Shown here one piece after another: positions 1 through 8,028 of a DNA stretch of 64,000 nt. The notes under the pieces are model-generated. The model had not been told where the DNA came from and did no database searches. It saw only the letters and a program-made list of their open reading frames with translations. Source of the DNA: Sinorhizobium numidicum (GTDB lineage Bacteria; Pseudomonadota; Alphaproteobacteria; Rhizobiales; Rhizobiaceae). The stretch spans positions 1,796,001 to 1,860,000 of the forward strand of contig NZ_CP120368.1 of the NCBI RefSeq assembly GCF_029892045.1, written 5' to 3'. The translations under genes were made by a program, and so were the position numbers. Positions within the stretch are counted from its first letter, which is position 1. Each line of letters begins with the position of its first letter.

Positions 1-112
1 CAGATTTTTGAGCGTATCGTGAAAAGGGCCCGCTGCCTGGCGTGAAACGTGAACTTCCCACAGGATCGCAGCCCCAAAACGGATATGGCAGGGATGCGAT
101 ACCTGACGCAAG

Positions 113-667
113 TTATGGGTCCCGCAGCCGAACTAAGCCACGGCGTTTGGAAATCTCCCGGTATAGTGCTTCCGGCGACACACCTATTTCTTCTGCCAGC
201 CTTCGCCATTCGCCCTTTGGCGGGAGATCACCATCGTTCCACGTCAGCCAAGCGTCCAGACGGGCTCCGACCGTTCGCAAGGATATGATCTCGGCACGCT
301 TCCTTGCGCTCTGCAGCTCCCGCGAAAGGTGCCTTGCCCACTCCAAGGCAAAGACATGGTCCTGGTTCAGGAGCCGCCGAATTTCGCTCACCGGGACCGC
401 CATGACTTCCGTCGCTGTCGCGGCGACGGCATCACAGTGGTAATGCTCCGAAAACAAAGAGGCCTCGGCCAAAACCGTGCCCGGCGTCGAGCGTTGCAAG
501 ACAGCGGGGCTCCCGTCTTCCTGATAGCGGATGAGGTTCGCGCATCCATCGGTCACGACGAACATGGTGCGCACCGGATCACCTCGGTGGAATAGGTGCT
601 CGTTCTTTTCAAATGACCTGTGCGTGACGGCCCGCGGCAGAAGGTAGGCGATAATTTGCTCCGACAT
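113..667 (-). CDS. Crp/Fnr-family transcriptional regulator
   Basis: The protein has an N-terminal cyclic-nucleotide-binding-like beta-roll (about residues 15-115, with the FHRGDP and GTVLAEASLF segments) and a C-terminal winged helix (LAEEIGVSPEALYREISKR). No N-terminal Fnr iron-sulfur cysteines are seen, so the signal is unknown. Three in-frame ATGs lie at 694, 679 and 667. The 667 start (MSEQ) fits family length best, but none has a clear Shine-Dalgarno. The gene is divergent from a Spy-like gene and at the edge of a copper cluster. A perfect palindrome with Fnr-box geometry covers its start codon, which suggests autoregulation (inference). Confidence 0.85.
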   Translation of the reverse strand: MSEQIIAYLLPRAVTHRSFEKNEHLFHRGDPVRTMFVVTDGCANLIRYQEDGSPAVLQRSTPGTVLAEASLFSEHYHCDAVAATATEVMAVPVSEIRRLLNQDHVFALEWARHLSRELQSARKRAEIISLRTVGARLDAWLTWNDGDLPPKGEWRRLAEEIGVSPEALYREISKRRGLVRLRDP

Positions 668-681
668 GATAGCTATCATGT
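664..681. promoter_or_regulatory. 18-bp perfect palindrome with Fnr/FixK-like core
   Basis: Positions 664-681 are a perfect inverted repeat, and 667-678 reads TGAT-N4-ATCA. That is the core and spacing of Fnr/Crp-family boxes (consensus TTGAT-N4-ATCAA), differing only in the outermost base of each half. It lies between, and overlaps the start of, the Fnr-type regulator gene and lies upstream of the Spy-like gene. Binding by the adjacent regulator is inference. Confidence 0.6.
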
Positions 682-737
682 CCACGATAATCATTGGTTG
701 GCAAGGTCACGCTCTCGAAACAGTCATCCGGTGTCCC

Positions 738-1256
738 ATGAAACCGCTGTTGCTCGCGCTCCTTGCCGCGCTTCTGCCCTTGCCCGCTATAGCGGAGGGA
801 GAACACGTCCACGCTTCGCCCTATGTCGGACAGGAGCTCCGCGAAATCAAAAGCCTGTCGGCGGAGGATGTCTCTGAACTCGAAAAAGGAGGAGGGTGGG
901 GATTGGCGAAGGCGGCCGAGCTGAACGGCATGCCGGGACCCTCGCATGTTCTGAAGATGAAGCGTGAGCTTGACTTGACCACGGACCAGGAGGCCTCGAC
1001 GCAGCGCATTTTCGCAAAGATGCGAGACGACGCCGCCGGCGAGGGGAAACGGTTGATTGCAGCGGAGATGGCGTTAGAGGCCGACTTCCGGGAACGTTCA
1101 ATCGACGAGGACAGCCTTCGAGCGCGACTTCGCCAGATTGAAGCGAGCCGGGCGACCCTTCGATACATTCATCTGGTTGCCCATCTGCAGATGATGCGGA
1201 TTCTAAACGAGGATCAGGTCAAGCGGTACAACGAACTGCGCGGATACAGGCGCTGA
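738..1256 (+). CDS. Spy/CpxP-like periplasmic protein
   Basis: This is a 172-residue protein with a signal peptide (MKPLLLALLAALLPLPAIA, cleavage near residue 19) and a helical body. The body resembles the Spy/CpxP periplasmic chaperone and metal-sensor family: a LDLTTDQ segment close to the LTxxQ signature, then long charged helices ending NEDQVKRYNELRGY. The start at 738 was chosen because the in-frame upstream ATG at 666 would place a non-secretory extension before the signal peptide. The putative role is periplasmic folding protection or metal buffering during copper stress, inferred from the family and neighbours. Confidence 0.75.
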   Translation: MKPLLLALLAALLPLPAIAEGEHVHASPYVGQELREIKSLSAEDVSELEKGGGWGLAKAAELNGMPGPSHVLKMKRELDLTTDQEASTQRIFAKMRDDAAGEGKRLIAAEMALEADFRERSIDEDSLRARLRQIEASRATLRYIHLVAHLQMMRILNEDQVKRYNELRGYRR

Positions 1257-1354
1257 GTACGGTCTCAAAAAGCAGCTCGTTCGACGTTGAATTTTGTCCC
1301 ATAACACGCGCTGTTTTGGCGGCGCGTGTTTATGCTGTTGAGGTCAATCCGACG

Positions 1355-1576
1355 TCAGGCGACGTGGCTGCAGCAGGACGTCCTGAATGACGCCTGGTAA
1401 CCGGCGTCTTCAATCGCGGCAATGAACGCATCGGCGCCGACCTCAGAGTCGATGGACGCGGTTTTCGCCTCAAGATTGACGGCGACCTTCGCATTAGGAT
1501 CGACTGCTTTTACTGCCTTTTCCACCGCGCTGACGCAGTGCCCGCAAGTCATGTCGGGTACGTTGAGATGATACAT
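1355..1576 (-). CDS. copZ: CopZ-type copper chaperone (HMA domain)
   Basis: This 73-residue protein is a single heavy-metal-associated domain, a ferredoxin-like fold. The metal-binding motif MTCGHC has Cys11 and Cys14. A C-terminal Cys-Cys-Ser-His-Val tail could add ligands. The family carries Cu(I) in the cytoplasm to CopA-type ATPases or CueR. Neither partner is in the window, so the chaperone is encoded apart from its usual ATPase. A GGAGA Shine-Dalgarno lies 6 nt before the ATG, and a CueR-like operator sits about 40 bp upstream. Confidence 0.93.
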   Translation of the reverse strand: MYHLNVPDMTCGHCVSAVEKAVKAVDPNAKVAVNLEAKTASIDSEVGADAFIAAIEDAGYQASFRTSCCSHVA

Positions 1577-1613
1577 TGGAAATCTCCAGTTGATTTGACT
1601 TGGCTGAATGTGG

Positions 1614-1637
1614 AGCTTCCAACGATGGCAGGGTCAA
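1614..1637 (-). promoter_or_regulatory. CueR/MerR-type copper-responsive promoter of copZ
   Basis: Read on the minus strand, TTGACC (1637-1632) is a -35 that merges into ACCCTGCC-ATCGT-TGGAAGCT. This resembles the CueR operator of copper ATPase and chaperone promoters (ACCTTCC-N-GGAAGGT) and leads to a -10 region near 1601-1606. The left half has one G for T change from the best consensus. The position, just upstream of the copper chaperone gene, supports the call. A cueR gene must lie elsewhere. Confidence 0.65.
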
Positions 1638-1835
1638 GAACTTCATGCGAAATTTTGTTGTTGATATCAGGGCCTGTGGTGGTGATCATAGTGCCGGATG
1701 AGGAAAAGTGTGCGCGATTTGCCGTCCGCACCACGCTCTAACCCACTGGAGTCGATTACGTTTCGTGATCTTAACCGGTGGCGACGCAGTGGACGAGTGC
1801 GGCCGTCCGTCGCAACTTTCCGTGACCGTCTTCCA

Positions 1836-2240
1836 ATGAACGCCGCCCTATGCCAGCATATGCGCATGTTCGTTGTCGTCGCGCTCCGGCGCTTCCTGTA
1901 TCTGTTGGCGTTGCTCGCGATCGTGCTCGGTCCGGTGAGCGTGAGCTCGGCCGCGAGCGCGATGGCGCTTTCATCCGACATGCAGATGGAAGTGATGCCG
2001 GGCATGGACGGTCCCGACGACATGTCCTGCTGCCCGGAGGAACAACCGGCGCAGAAGAGCGACTGCGGACATGGCTGCCCTTTCGCACTGATATGCACCT
2101 CGATCATTCTGGCTCATGAGGACAAGGCAGACGGCTGGCGCGTCGAGCTCATGTCGCGCGGCCTGGCGCAAGCTATCCTCCAAGAAAGCCATATGCCGTC
2201 GGCGATCGTCCAGCCGCCTGCACGACCTCCCAAAGCCTGA
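1836..2240 (+). CDS. Exported Met/Cys-rich small protein in copper cluster
   Basis: No named family is recognised. From 1836 the 134-residue product has an N-terminal hydrophobic segment (about residues 10-35: MFVVVALRRFLYLLALLAI) consistent with a signal peptide or anchor. A Met- and Cys-rich stretch follows (MQMEVMPGMDG, then MSCCPEE, DCGHGCPF and ICTS). These are potential Cu(I) ligands. The start is uncertain because no good Shine-Dalgarno is seen; ATGs at 1863 and 1869 are alternatives. Location between copZ and the efflux genes, plus similarity of layout to the gene at 7576, suggests periplasmic copper binding (inference). Confidence 0.6.
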   Translation: MNAALCQHMRMFVVVALRRFLYLLALLAIVLGPVSVSSAASAMALSSDMQMEVMPGMDGPDDMSCCPEEQPAQKSDCGHGCPFALICTSIILAHEDKADGWRVELMSRGLAQAILQESHMPSAIVQPPARPPKA

Positions 2241-2352
2241 TCTCACCCTTTGATTCGCGAGGACGCGTTCTGCCCGAACTGCAGCGGGCGTGTCCGACCA
2301 TCCTTATTTTTCAAGGGCGTGGCTCGAAGTGCGCGTCCTGGGTGAGATTTGC

Positions 2353-2751
2353 ATGACAAGCTATTTTTTCAACAGACGAATTCTCGGTTCGGCCATCTTT
2401 CTGGCCTCAACAGTCACATCCTTCGCGGCCGCCACGGATTATGAGTTCCGACTCATTCAGCCCGAGATCGCCCAGGGACCGGAAGCGACCGTCGCCGTCC
2501 GCCTGATCGACAAGAGAACGGAAAGAACCGTGCCGGATGCCGTGATCTTCACCACACGGCTGGATATGGCACCGGAAGGCATGGAGGCGATGACCACCTC
2601 GGTCGAGGCCATGCCGTCGACTGAACCCGGCGTCTACGTCTTCAAGACGAACCTCAGCATGGGGGGCGGCTGGCGCTTCAAGCTGGCGGCCAAGGTCCAG
2701 GGCGAGACCGATACGGTGCAGGGCGAACTCGTTTTGCAGGCGAAGCCGTGA
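2353..2751 (+). CDS. YtkA/FixH-like exported protein
   Basis: This 132-residue exported protein has a signal peptide (about residues 1-26) and an immunoglobulin-like beta domain of the YtkA/FixH type. The domain segments are VAVRLIDKRTERTVPDAVI, the Met-containing TTRLDMAPEGMEAM, and MGGGWRFKLAAKV. Proteins of this type often precede CusB/CusA genes and are thought to present or bind copper. Its stop overlaps the GTG start of the next gene (GTGA), so the two are translationally coupled. The start at 2353 is preferred over 2290 because it places the signal peptide at the N-terminus. Confidence 0.75.
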   Translation: MTSYFFNRRILGSAIFLASTVTSFAAATDYEFRLIQPEIAQGPEATVAVRLIDKRTERTVPDAVIFTTRLDMAPEGMEAMTTSVEAMPSTEPGVYVFKTNLSMGGGWRFKLAAKVQGETDTVQGELVLQAKP

Positions 2752-4175
2752 AGACGTTCAAGTTCCTGTTCCTCGTCAGCTCCCTCGCCGTCGCTGGCGG
2801 GGGAGGCTACGTGGCCGGCACGCGCGGCCTCGCCACCAATTTCGACCAGCTTTTCTCCGGGCGGGCGCTCGGGGAGACCGTTCCGCCTGCGCCGATGCCA
2901 ACGGGCAAGGTCATCTACTACCGCCACCCGGACGGAACGCCGGAGTATTCGGCGACGCCGAGGGAGACTCCGGACGGGCGTGCCTTCGTCGCCGTGCGGC
3001 AAAGCGAGGACGTCAGCTTCGAGCCCGTGAAGCCAGCCTCCGAGGAGGCGCAAGCCGCTCCGGCCACGGGCGAGCGGAAGATACTCTATTATCGCAATCC
3101 CATGGGCCTGCCGGACACCTCGAAGGTGCCGAAGAAGGACTCGATGGGCATGGACTACATCCCGGTCTACGAGGGCAATGAAGCAGACGGTTCCGTGGTC
3201 AAGGTATCCTTGGGCAAGCTACAGCGGACCGGGGTGAAGACGGCCACGGCGGAGCGAACCGTTGTCGCCCGCAAGGTTCGCGTGCCCGGCACGATCGCAT
3301 TTGACGAGCGGTTGGTGCGGATCGTCTCGATGCGGGCCGACGCCTTCATCGAAGGCGTCGCCGACGTCACGACCGGCGATCGGGTGAGGAAGGGGGGCGG
3401 CCTCTTCCATTTCTATTCGAAGGAGATCGCCAAAGCCGGAGCGGAATACGCCACCGAGCTGCGCGCCGGCGGCAAGCCGGGCCTCGACGTCGGCGGCGCG
3501 CTGCAACTGCGCAATCTCGGTGTACCGGAAGAGACGATCAGGGCAATGGCAAAGGACCGGGCGGTACCAAAGAGCGTCCCCTACCTCTCGCCGAGCGACG
3601 GCGTCGTCCTCGAACGCAACGCGACCACCGGCATGATGGCGGAAGCAGGCGATGTCCTCTTCCGTATCGCCGACACCTCGAGAATATGGGTGATCGCGGA
3701 CGTCCCCGAATACGACGCCGCGGCCATCCGGAAAGGCGCTGCCGCAACCGTCAGGGTGCGAAACCTCCCCGGCAGGCCCTTTAAGGCCACAGTCGACCTG
3801 ATCTATCCCGAGATCCAGGCGCAGACCCGGACGACCAGAGTGCGGATCGAGCTTCCCAACGCGGAGGGACTGTTTCTTGCCAACATGTACGTCGAGGTCG
3901 AGGTCGCTTCGGGCGACCCGGCTCCCGTCGTCGCCGTGCCGAACAGCGCGGTGATCGATACTGGCGACCGCCAGATTGTGTTCGTTGACAAGGGCGAAGG
4001 CCGTTTCGAACCGCGCGACGTTGCTCTCGGAGCGCGCGGCGATGACCGGACGGAGATCACGAAGGGGATCGAAGCCGGCGAGAAGATCGTGGTCTCGGCG
4101 AACTTTCTGCTCGACGCCGAAAGCAACCTCAACGCGGCGCTGAATGCGCTGACCGCGAGCGAGGCGCAGCCATGA
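2748..4175 (+). CDS. cusB: CusB-type RND efflux periplasmic adaptor
   Basis: This 475-residue membrane-fusion protein has an N-terminal hydrophobic anchor (about 1-22) and two heavy-metal-binding (HMBD) modules. The first, near 54-80, is degenerate (YYRHPDGTPEYSATP). The second, near 111-142, is canonical (YYRNPMG..SMGMDYIPVYEG). Barrel-sandwich and beta-barrel domains follow (PYLSPSDGVVLERNATTGMM; RIWVIADVPEYDA). It would link CusA to an outer-membrane channel for Cu(I)/Ag(I) export. Start is GTG overlapping the previous stop. It overlaps cusA by 4 bp (ATGA). No CusC-like outer-membrane gene is in the cluster. Confidence 0.93.
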   Translation: MKTFKFLFLVSSLAVAGGGGYVAGTRGLATNFDQLFSGRALGETVPPAPMPTGKVIYYRHPDGTPEYSATPRETPDGRAFVAVRQSEDVSFEPVKPASEEAQAAPATGERKILYYRNPMGLPDTSKVPKKDSMGMDYIPVYEGNEADGSVVKVSLGKLQRTGVKTATAERTVVARKVRVPGTIAFDERLVRIVSMRADAFIEGVADVTTGDRVRKGGGLFHFYSKEIAKAGAEYATELRAGGKPGLDVGGALQLRNLGVPEETIRAMAKDRAVPKSVPYLSPSDGVVLERNATTGMMAEAGDVLFRIADTSRIWVIADVPEYDAAAIRKGAAATVRVRNLPGRPFKATVDLIYPEIQAQTRTTRVRIELPNAEGLFLANMYVEVEVASGDPAPVVAVPNSAVIDTGDRQIVFVDKGEGRFEPRDVALGARGDDRTEITKGIEAGEKIVVSANFLLDAESNLNAALNALTASEAQP

Positions 4176-7100
4176 TCTCGAACGTTATCGCCTGGTCTGC
4201 CCGCAACCTCGTCCTGATCGTCGTTGGAGCCGCACTCTCGATCGCTGCGGGCGTCTATTCCCTGCGCACGCTTCCTCTCGATGCCATCCCGGACCTGTCG
4301 GACGTGCAGGTCATCGTCTTCACCGACTATCCGGGGCAGGCCCCGCAGGTGGTCGAGGACCAGGTGACCTATCCGTTGACGACGTCGATGCTGACGGTAC
4401 CGCGATCAAGGGTCGTCCGCGGCTTCTCGTTCTTCGGGGTCTCATTCGTCTACGTCATCTTCGAAGACGGTACCGATCCCTACTGGGCACGGAGCCGGGT
4501 GCTCGAATACCTGAATGCCGCGTCGAGCCGGCTGCCGGAGGGAGTATCCCCGAGCCTCGGCCCGGACGCCACTGGTGTGGGCTGGGTCTACCAGTATGCC
4601 CTTGTCGCGAAGGAACTCTCGCTCGCCGAAATCCGCTCGCTGCAGGACTGGATTGTCCGTTTCGCCGTTTCCAAGTCGGAGGGCGTGGCCGAGGTCGCGA
4701 GCGTCGGCGGCTTCGTCAAACAGTATTCAATCGTGGTGGACCCCACCCGACTGAAGGCACAGAACGTGACGCTGAAGCAGATCGCCGACGCGGTCCGGGC
4801 CAGCAACCGGGATGTCGGCGGGCGGACGGTCGAAATCTCCGAGTTCGAATTCATGGTGCGGGGCCGCGGCTATCTGGAGGGCATAAAGGACATCGAGAAC
4901 ATCGTCCTGATGACCGGGGGTGGGACTCCCCTCCGTCTCGGCGACGTCGCGCGGGTGGAGGCGGTTCCCGACGAGCGCCGCGGTATCACCGAACTGAATG
5001 GAGAAGGGGAGGTCGCGGGCGGCATCGTGCTCCAGCGGGTCGGGGAAAACGCTCTAAACGTAATCGACAGCGCCAAGAAGAGCCTGGCTGCGATCGGGGA
5101 TAGCCTGCCCGCCGGCACGGAAGTCCTGCCGGTCTATGACCGCTCGGAACTGATCGAGGCCGCCATCGAGACGCTCAAGGGCACGCTGATAGAAGAGTCC
5201 GTCATCGTCGCCCTGGTGACGATCGCCTTCCTGCTGCATGTCCGCAGCGCGCTCGTCGCCATCATCATGCTTCCGATCGGCATTCTGATTTCCTTCGCTG
5301 CCATGCGTGCGCTGGGCATCGGAGCCAACATCATGAGCCTTGGCGGCATCGCCATCGCCATCGGGGCGATGATCGATGCGGCAATCGTTATGATCGAGAA
5401 CGCCCACAAGCATCTGGAACGCGCGCCGCCTGACAAGTCTCGCACCGAGGTCCTGATCAAGGCAGCGGGCGAGGTCGGGCCTGCGCTCTTCTTCAGCCTG
5501 CTGATCATCACCGTATCGTTTCTGCCGATCTTCACGCTGGAATCACAGGAGGGGCGTCTGTTCGGACCGCTCGCCTTCACCAAGACCTTCGCCATGGCGG
5601 CGGCCGCCTTGCTGTCGGTAACGCTGGTGCCGGCGCTGATGGTCGTGTTCGTGCGCGGCCGGATCGTCCCCGAGCACAAAAATCCGCTCAATCGCTTCCT
5701 GATCTGGATCTACCGACCGGTCATCGCCGGAGTGCTCCAGGCGAAGACGATCACGATCTTGCTGGCGGTAGCGGCGCTCGCCGTGGCGATCTGGCCGGCC
5801 CGCCAGATCGGCAGCGAGTTCATGCCGAGCCTCAACGAAGGCACGCTCATGTACATGCCGACGACCTTGCCCGGCCTGTCGGTGACGAAGGCGGCCGAGC
5901 TGATGCAGATGCAGGACCGGATCATCAAGTCCTTCCCGGAGGTCGAGACGGTCTTCGGCAAGGCGGGAAGGGCACTCACCGCCACCGATCCCGCGCCGAC
6001 GGAGATGTTCGAGACGATTATCACGCTGAAGCCGAAGTCCGGATGGCGGCCGGGCGTGACCATCGACAGCCTCAAGCAGGAGATGGATGCGGCGCTTCAA
6101 TTTCCCGGCGTTTCCAACGCCTGGACCATGCCGATCCGTGCCCGCATAGACATGCTGTCGACGGGCATCCGCACGCCCGTCGGCGTCAAGGTCTACGGGA
6201 CCGACCTCAAGGAAATGGAGCGGATCGCCCGCGACATCGAGGCCGTGCTGAAGACGATCCCGGGCACCTCCAGCGCTTATGCCGAGCGCGTGATCGGCGG
6301 CTACTATCTCGACATCGTCCCGGACCGGATAGCGCTCGGGCGTTACGGGCTCAGCGTCGACGATGTCCAGGACGTGATCGGCATGGCGCTCGGTTCAGAG
6401 GTGGTCACCTCGACGGTCGAGGGACGCGAGCGCTACGGCGTGGCCATCCGCTATCCACGCGCGTTCAGAAGCGATCCGCAATCGATCGCCCGCGAGGTCA
6501 ATGTCGCGCTGCCGGGCGGCGGCTCGGTCCCCCTGGGTGCGGTCGCCGACGTGAAGCTGGCACGCGGTGCCACGACGATCCGGACCGAGAATGGCCAGCT
6601 TGCCGTCTACATCTTCGTCGACATCGCCGATCGCGATATCGGCGGATATGTCGCGGAGGCGCGAGAAGCCGTCGCCAGCAGCGTTTCGCTGCCGCCCGGC
6701 TACTCGGTCGCTTGGAGCGGCCAGTACGAATACCTGGAGCGGGCGAAGGCTCGTCTGGCGATCGTCGTGCCGCTGACGCTCGCCTTAATCTTCCTGCTGC
6801 TCTATCTGAACTTCAAGGCGTTGACGGAAACACTGATCGTCATGCTGTCGCTTCCCTTTGCGCTCGTTGGCGGCATCTGGCTGATGTGGTGGCTGGGCTT
6901 CAACGCCTCTGTGGCGGTGGTCGTGGGTTTCATCGCGCTCGCCGGTGTCGCTGCCGAGACGGGCGTGATCATGCTGATTTACCTCGACCAGGCGCTTAGG
7001 GAACGGCGTGCCTTGTGCGTGGCGGAAAAGCGCGCGTTCACGAGGGACGACCTCCATGAATCGATTATGGTCGGAGCGGTCGAGCGGGTGCGGCCGAAGA

Positions 7101-7342
7101 TGATGACGGTGGTCGCGATCATCGCCGGGCTCGTGCCGATCCTCTGGAGCACGGGGACCGGATCGGAAATCATGCAGCGCATCGCCGTGCCGATGATCGG
7201 CGGCATGATCTCGTCGACCGTGCTCACGCTCGCCGTGATCCCGGCGATCTACGGGCTCGTCAAGGGCTGGCGGCTGCCGGCACGCGCCGGTCATTTCTCG
7301 GCGGAGGCTGAGCCAGCAGCCCTGATGGAGGCGGCTGAATGA
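4172..7342 (+). CDS. cusA: CusA-type heavy-metal RND efflux pump
   Basis: This 1056-residue inner-membrane proton/metal antiporter matches HME-type RND length. It starts with a TM1 segment (LVLIVVGAALSIAAGVYSL), then DAIPDLSDVQVIVFTDYPGQ, typical of CusA/CzcA. The TM4 motif GGIAIAIGAMIDAAIVMIEN has the conserved acidic residue of the proton relay. The second TM bundle ends with GTGSEIMQRIAVPMIGGM. Cu(I)/Ag(I) specificity rather than zinc is inferred from the HMBD-bearing CusB and the surrounding copper genes. Overlap with cusB implies one transcript. Confidence 0.95.
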   Translation: MISNVIAWSARNLVLIVVGAALSIAAGVYSLRTLPLDAIPDLSDVQVIVFTDYPGQAPQVVEDQVTYPLTTSMLTVPRSRVVRGFSFFGVSFVYVIFEDGTDPYWARSRVLEYLNAASSRLPEGVSPSLGPDATGVGWVYQYALVAKELSLAEIRSLQDWIVRFAVSKSEGVAEVASVGGFVKQYSIVVDPTRLKAQNVTLKQIADAVRASNRDVGGRTVEISEFEFMVRGRGYLEGIKDIENIVLMTGGGTPLRLGDVARVEAVPDERRGITELNGEGEVAGGIVLQRVGENALNVIDSAKKSLAAIGDSLPAGTEVLPVYDRSELIEAAIETLKGTLIEESVIVALVTIAFLLHVRSALVAIIMLPIGILISFAAMRALGIGANIMSLGGIAIAIGAMIDAAIVMIENAHKHLERAPPDKSRTEVLIKAAGEVGPALFFSLLIITVSFLPIFTLESQEGRLFGPLAFTKTFAMAAAALLSVTLVPALMVVFVRGRIVPEHKNPLNRFLIWIYRPVIAGVLQAKTITILLAVAALAVAIWPARQIGSEFMPSLNEGTLMYMPTTLPGLSVTKAAELMQMQDRIIKSFPEVETVFGKAGRALTATDPAPTEMFETIITLKPKSGWRPGVTIDSLKQEMDAALQFPGVSNAWTMPIRARIDMLSTGIRTPVGVKVYGTDLKEMERIARDIEAVLKTIPGTSSAYAERVIGGYYLDIVPDRIALGRYGLSVDDVQDVIGMALGSEVVTSTVEGRERYGVAIRYPRAFRSDPQSIAREVNVALPGGGSVPLGAVADVKLARGATTIRTENGQLAVYIFVDIADRDIGGYVAEAREAVASSVSLPPGYSVAWSGQYEYLERAKARLAIVVPLTLALIFLLLYLNFKALTETLIVMLSLPFALVGGIWLMWWLGFNASVAVVVGFIALAGVAAETGVIMLIYLDQALRERRALCVAEKRAFTRDDLHESIMVGAVERVRPKMMTVVAIIAGLVPILWSTGTGSEIMQRIAVPMIGGMISSTVLTLAVIPAIYGLVKGWRLPARAGHFSAEAEPAALMEAAE

Positions 7343-7354
7343 AGGGAGATAGCC

Positions 7355-7474
7355 ATGATGAACGACATGATGGGCAGCGGCATGATGTGGGGCATGGGGG
7401 GCATCGGCATTATCGCGCTGCTCATGATCGTGCTCGTGATCTCGGCCCTGATCAAGTATCTGTTCTTCCGCTGA
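7355..7474 (+). CDS. 39-residue Met-rich membrane peptide
   Basis: This very short gene starts 12 nt after cusA ends, with a good Shine-Dalgarno (GAAGGGAG at 7341-7348) before the ATG. Its product begins MMNDMMGSGMMWGMGG (seven Met in 14 residues), then one hydrophobic helix (IALLMIVLVISALI) and a basic end (KYLFFR). It is predicted to be a single-pass membrane peptide with a Met cluster at one face, suited to Cu(I) binding. Its function is unknown; a small accessory subunit or metal relay for CusA is one possibility (inference). Confidence 0.75.
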   Translation: MMNDMMGSGMMWGMGGIGIIALLMIVLVISALIKYLFFR

Positions 7475-7575
7475 AGTCTCCGCGCGTCGCATAACGCAAT
7501 GTTGACGTTGGGTCCTCCGGAAGGGCGCATCATGGCTTGTATTTGCGGAGATTCGGCGCGATTCTCTCTGGTGTC

Positions 7576-7935
7576 ATGAAGCACTGGTCGGTCCGACAGC
7601 TTGTCCTTTTGCTCCTCGCGGTTTTCGTTGCCGCGGGGATGGGTTTGTCGGTTGCCCAAGCGAGCGGCATGGCAGCCAAAATGGCCACCATGTCCGATAT
7701 GACAATGTCGGATCATGGCGACTGCCAGGGTTGCCCCGACCAGCCCGGCGACAGCGGAATGAAGGCCATGGCCTGCGGCAACGTCTGCGCCGCGGCCGTC
7801 GTGGCGCCGCTGCCAGCGGCGGTGCTCGTGCCGGTCGGGGAAAACTCGGCTTCAGCCGTCTCCCGCGACCCGCTCCTCCTTGGCAGAGTCTTGCCTCCCG
7901 ACCCCGGTCCGCCACGAACCTCCGACATCGGCTGA
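7576..7935 (+). CDS. Exported Met/Cys-rich protein upstream of copper oxidase
   Basis: This 119-residue product has a signal peptide (VRQLVLLLLAVFVAAGMGLSVAQA). It is followed by a Met/Cys/His/Asp-rich segment (MAAKMATMSDMTMSDHGDCQGCPD, MKAMACGNVC) and a Pro-rich tail. No family is recognised. Its layout parallels the gene at 1836-2240: leader, then a Met-rich run, then CxxC-like pairs. The ATG at 7576 was chosen over the upstream TTG at 7537, which would add a non-secretory extension. It probably binds periplasmic copper and lies just before the multicopper oxidase. Confidence 0.65.
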   Translation: MKHWSVRQLVLLLLAVFVAAGMGLSVAQASGMAAKMATMSDMTMSDHGDCQGCPDQPGDSGMKAMACGNVCAAAVVAPLPAAVLVPVGENSASAVSRDPLLLGRVLPPDPGPPRTSDIG

Positions 7936-8028
7936 TTTTCGGCTGTCGCGAACCAGCGACGGGCGAGCGAACGCGTGCGCATTGAAGGCCCATGCGTTCC
8001 GCCACCACGATGATTGGAAGGATCGAAT

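Noticed and set aside
6043..6999. 318-residue frame inside cusA
   Set aside because: Same-strand alternative frame within an intact RND gene; Arg/Gly-rich translation typical of a shifted frame.
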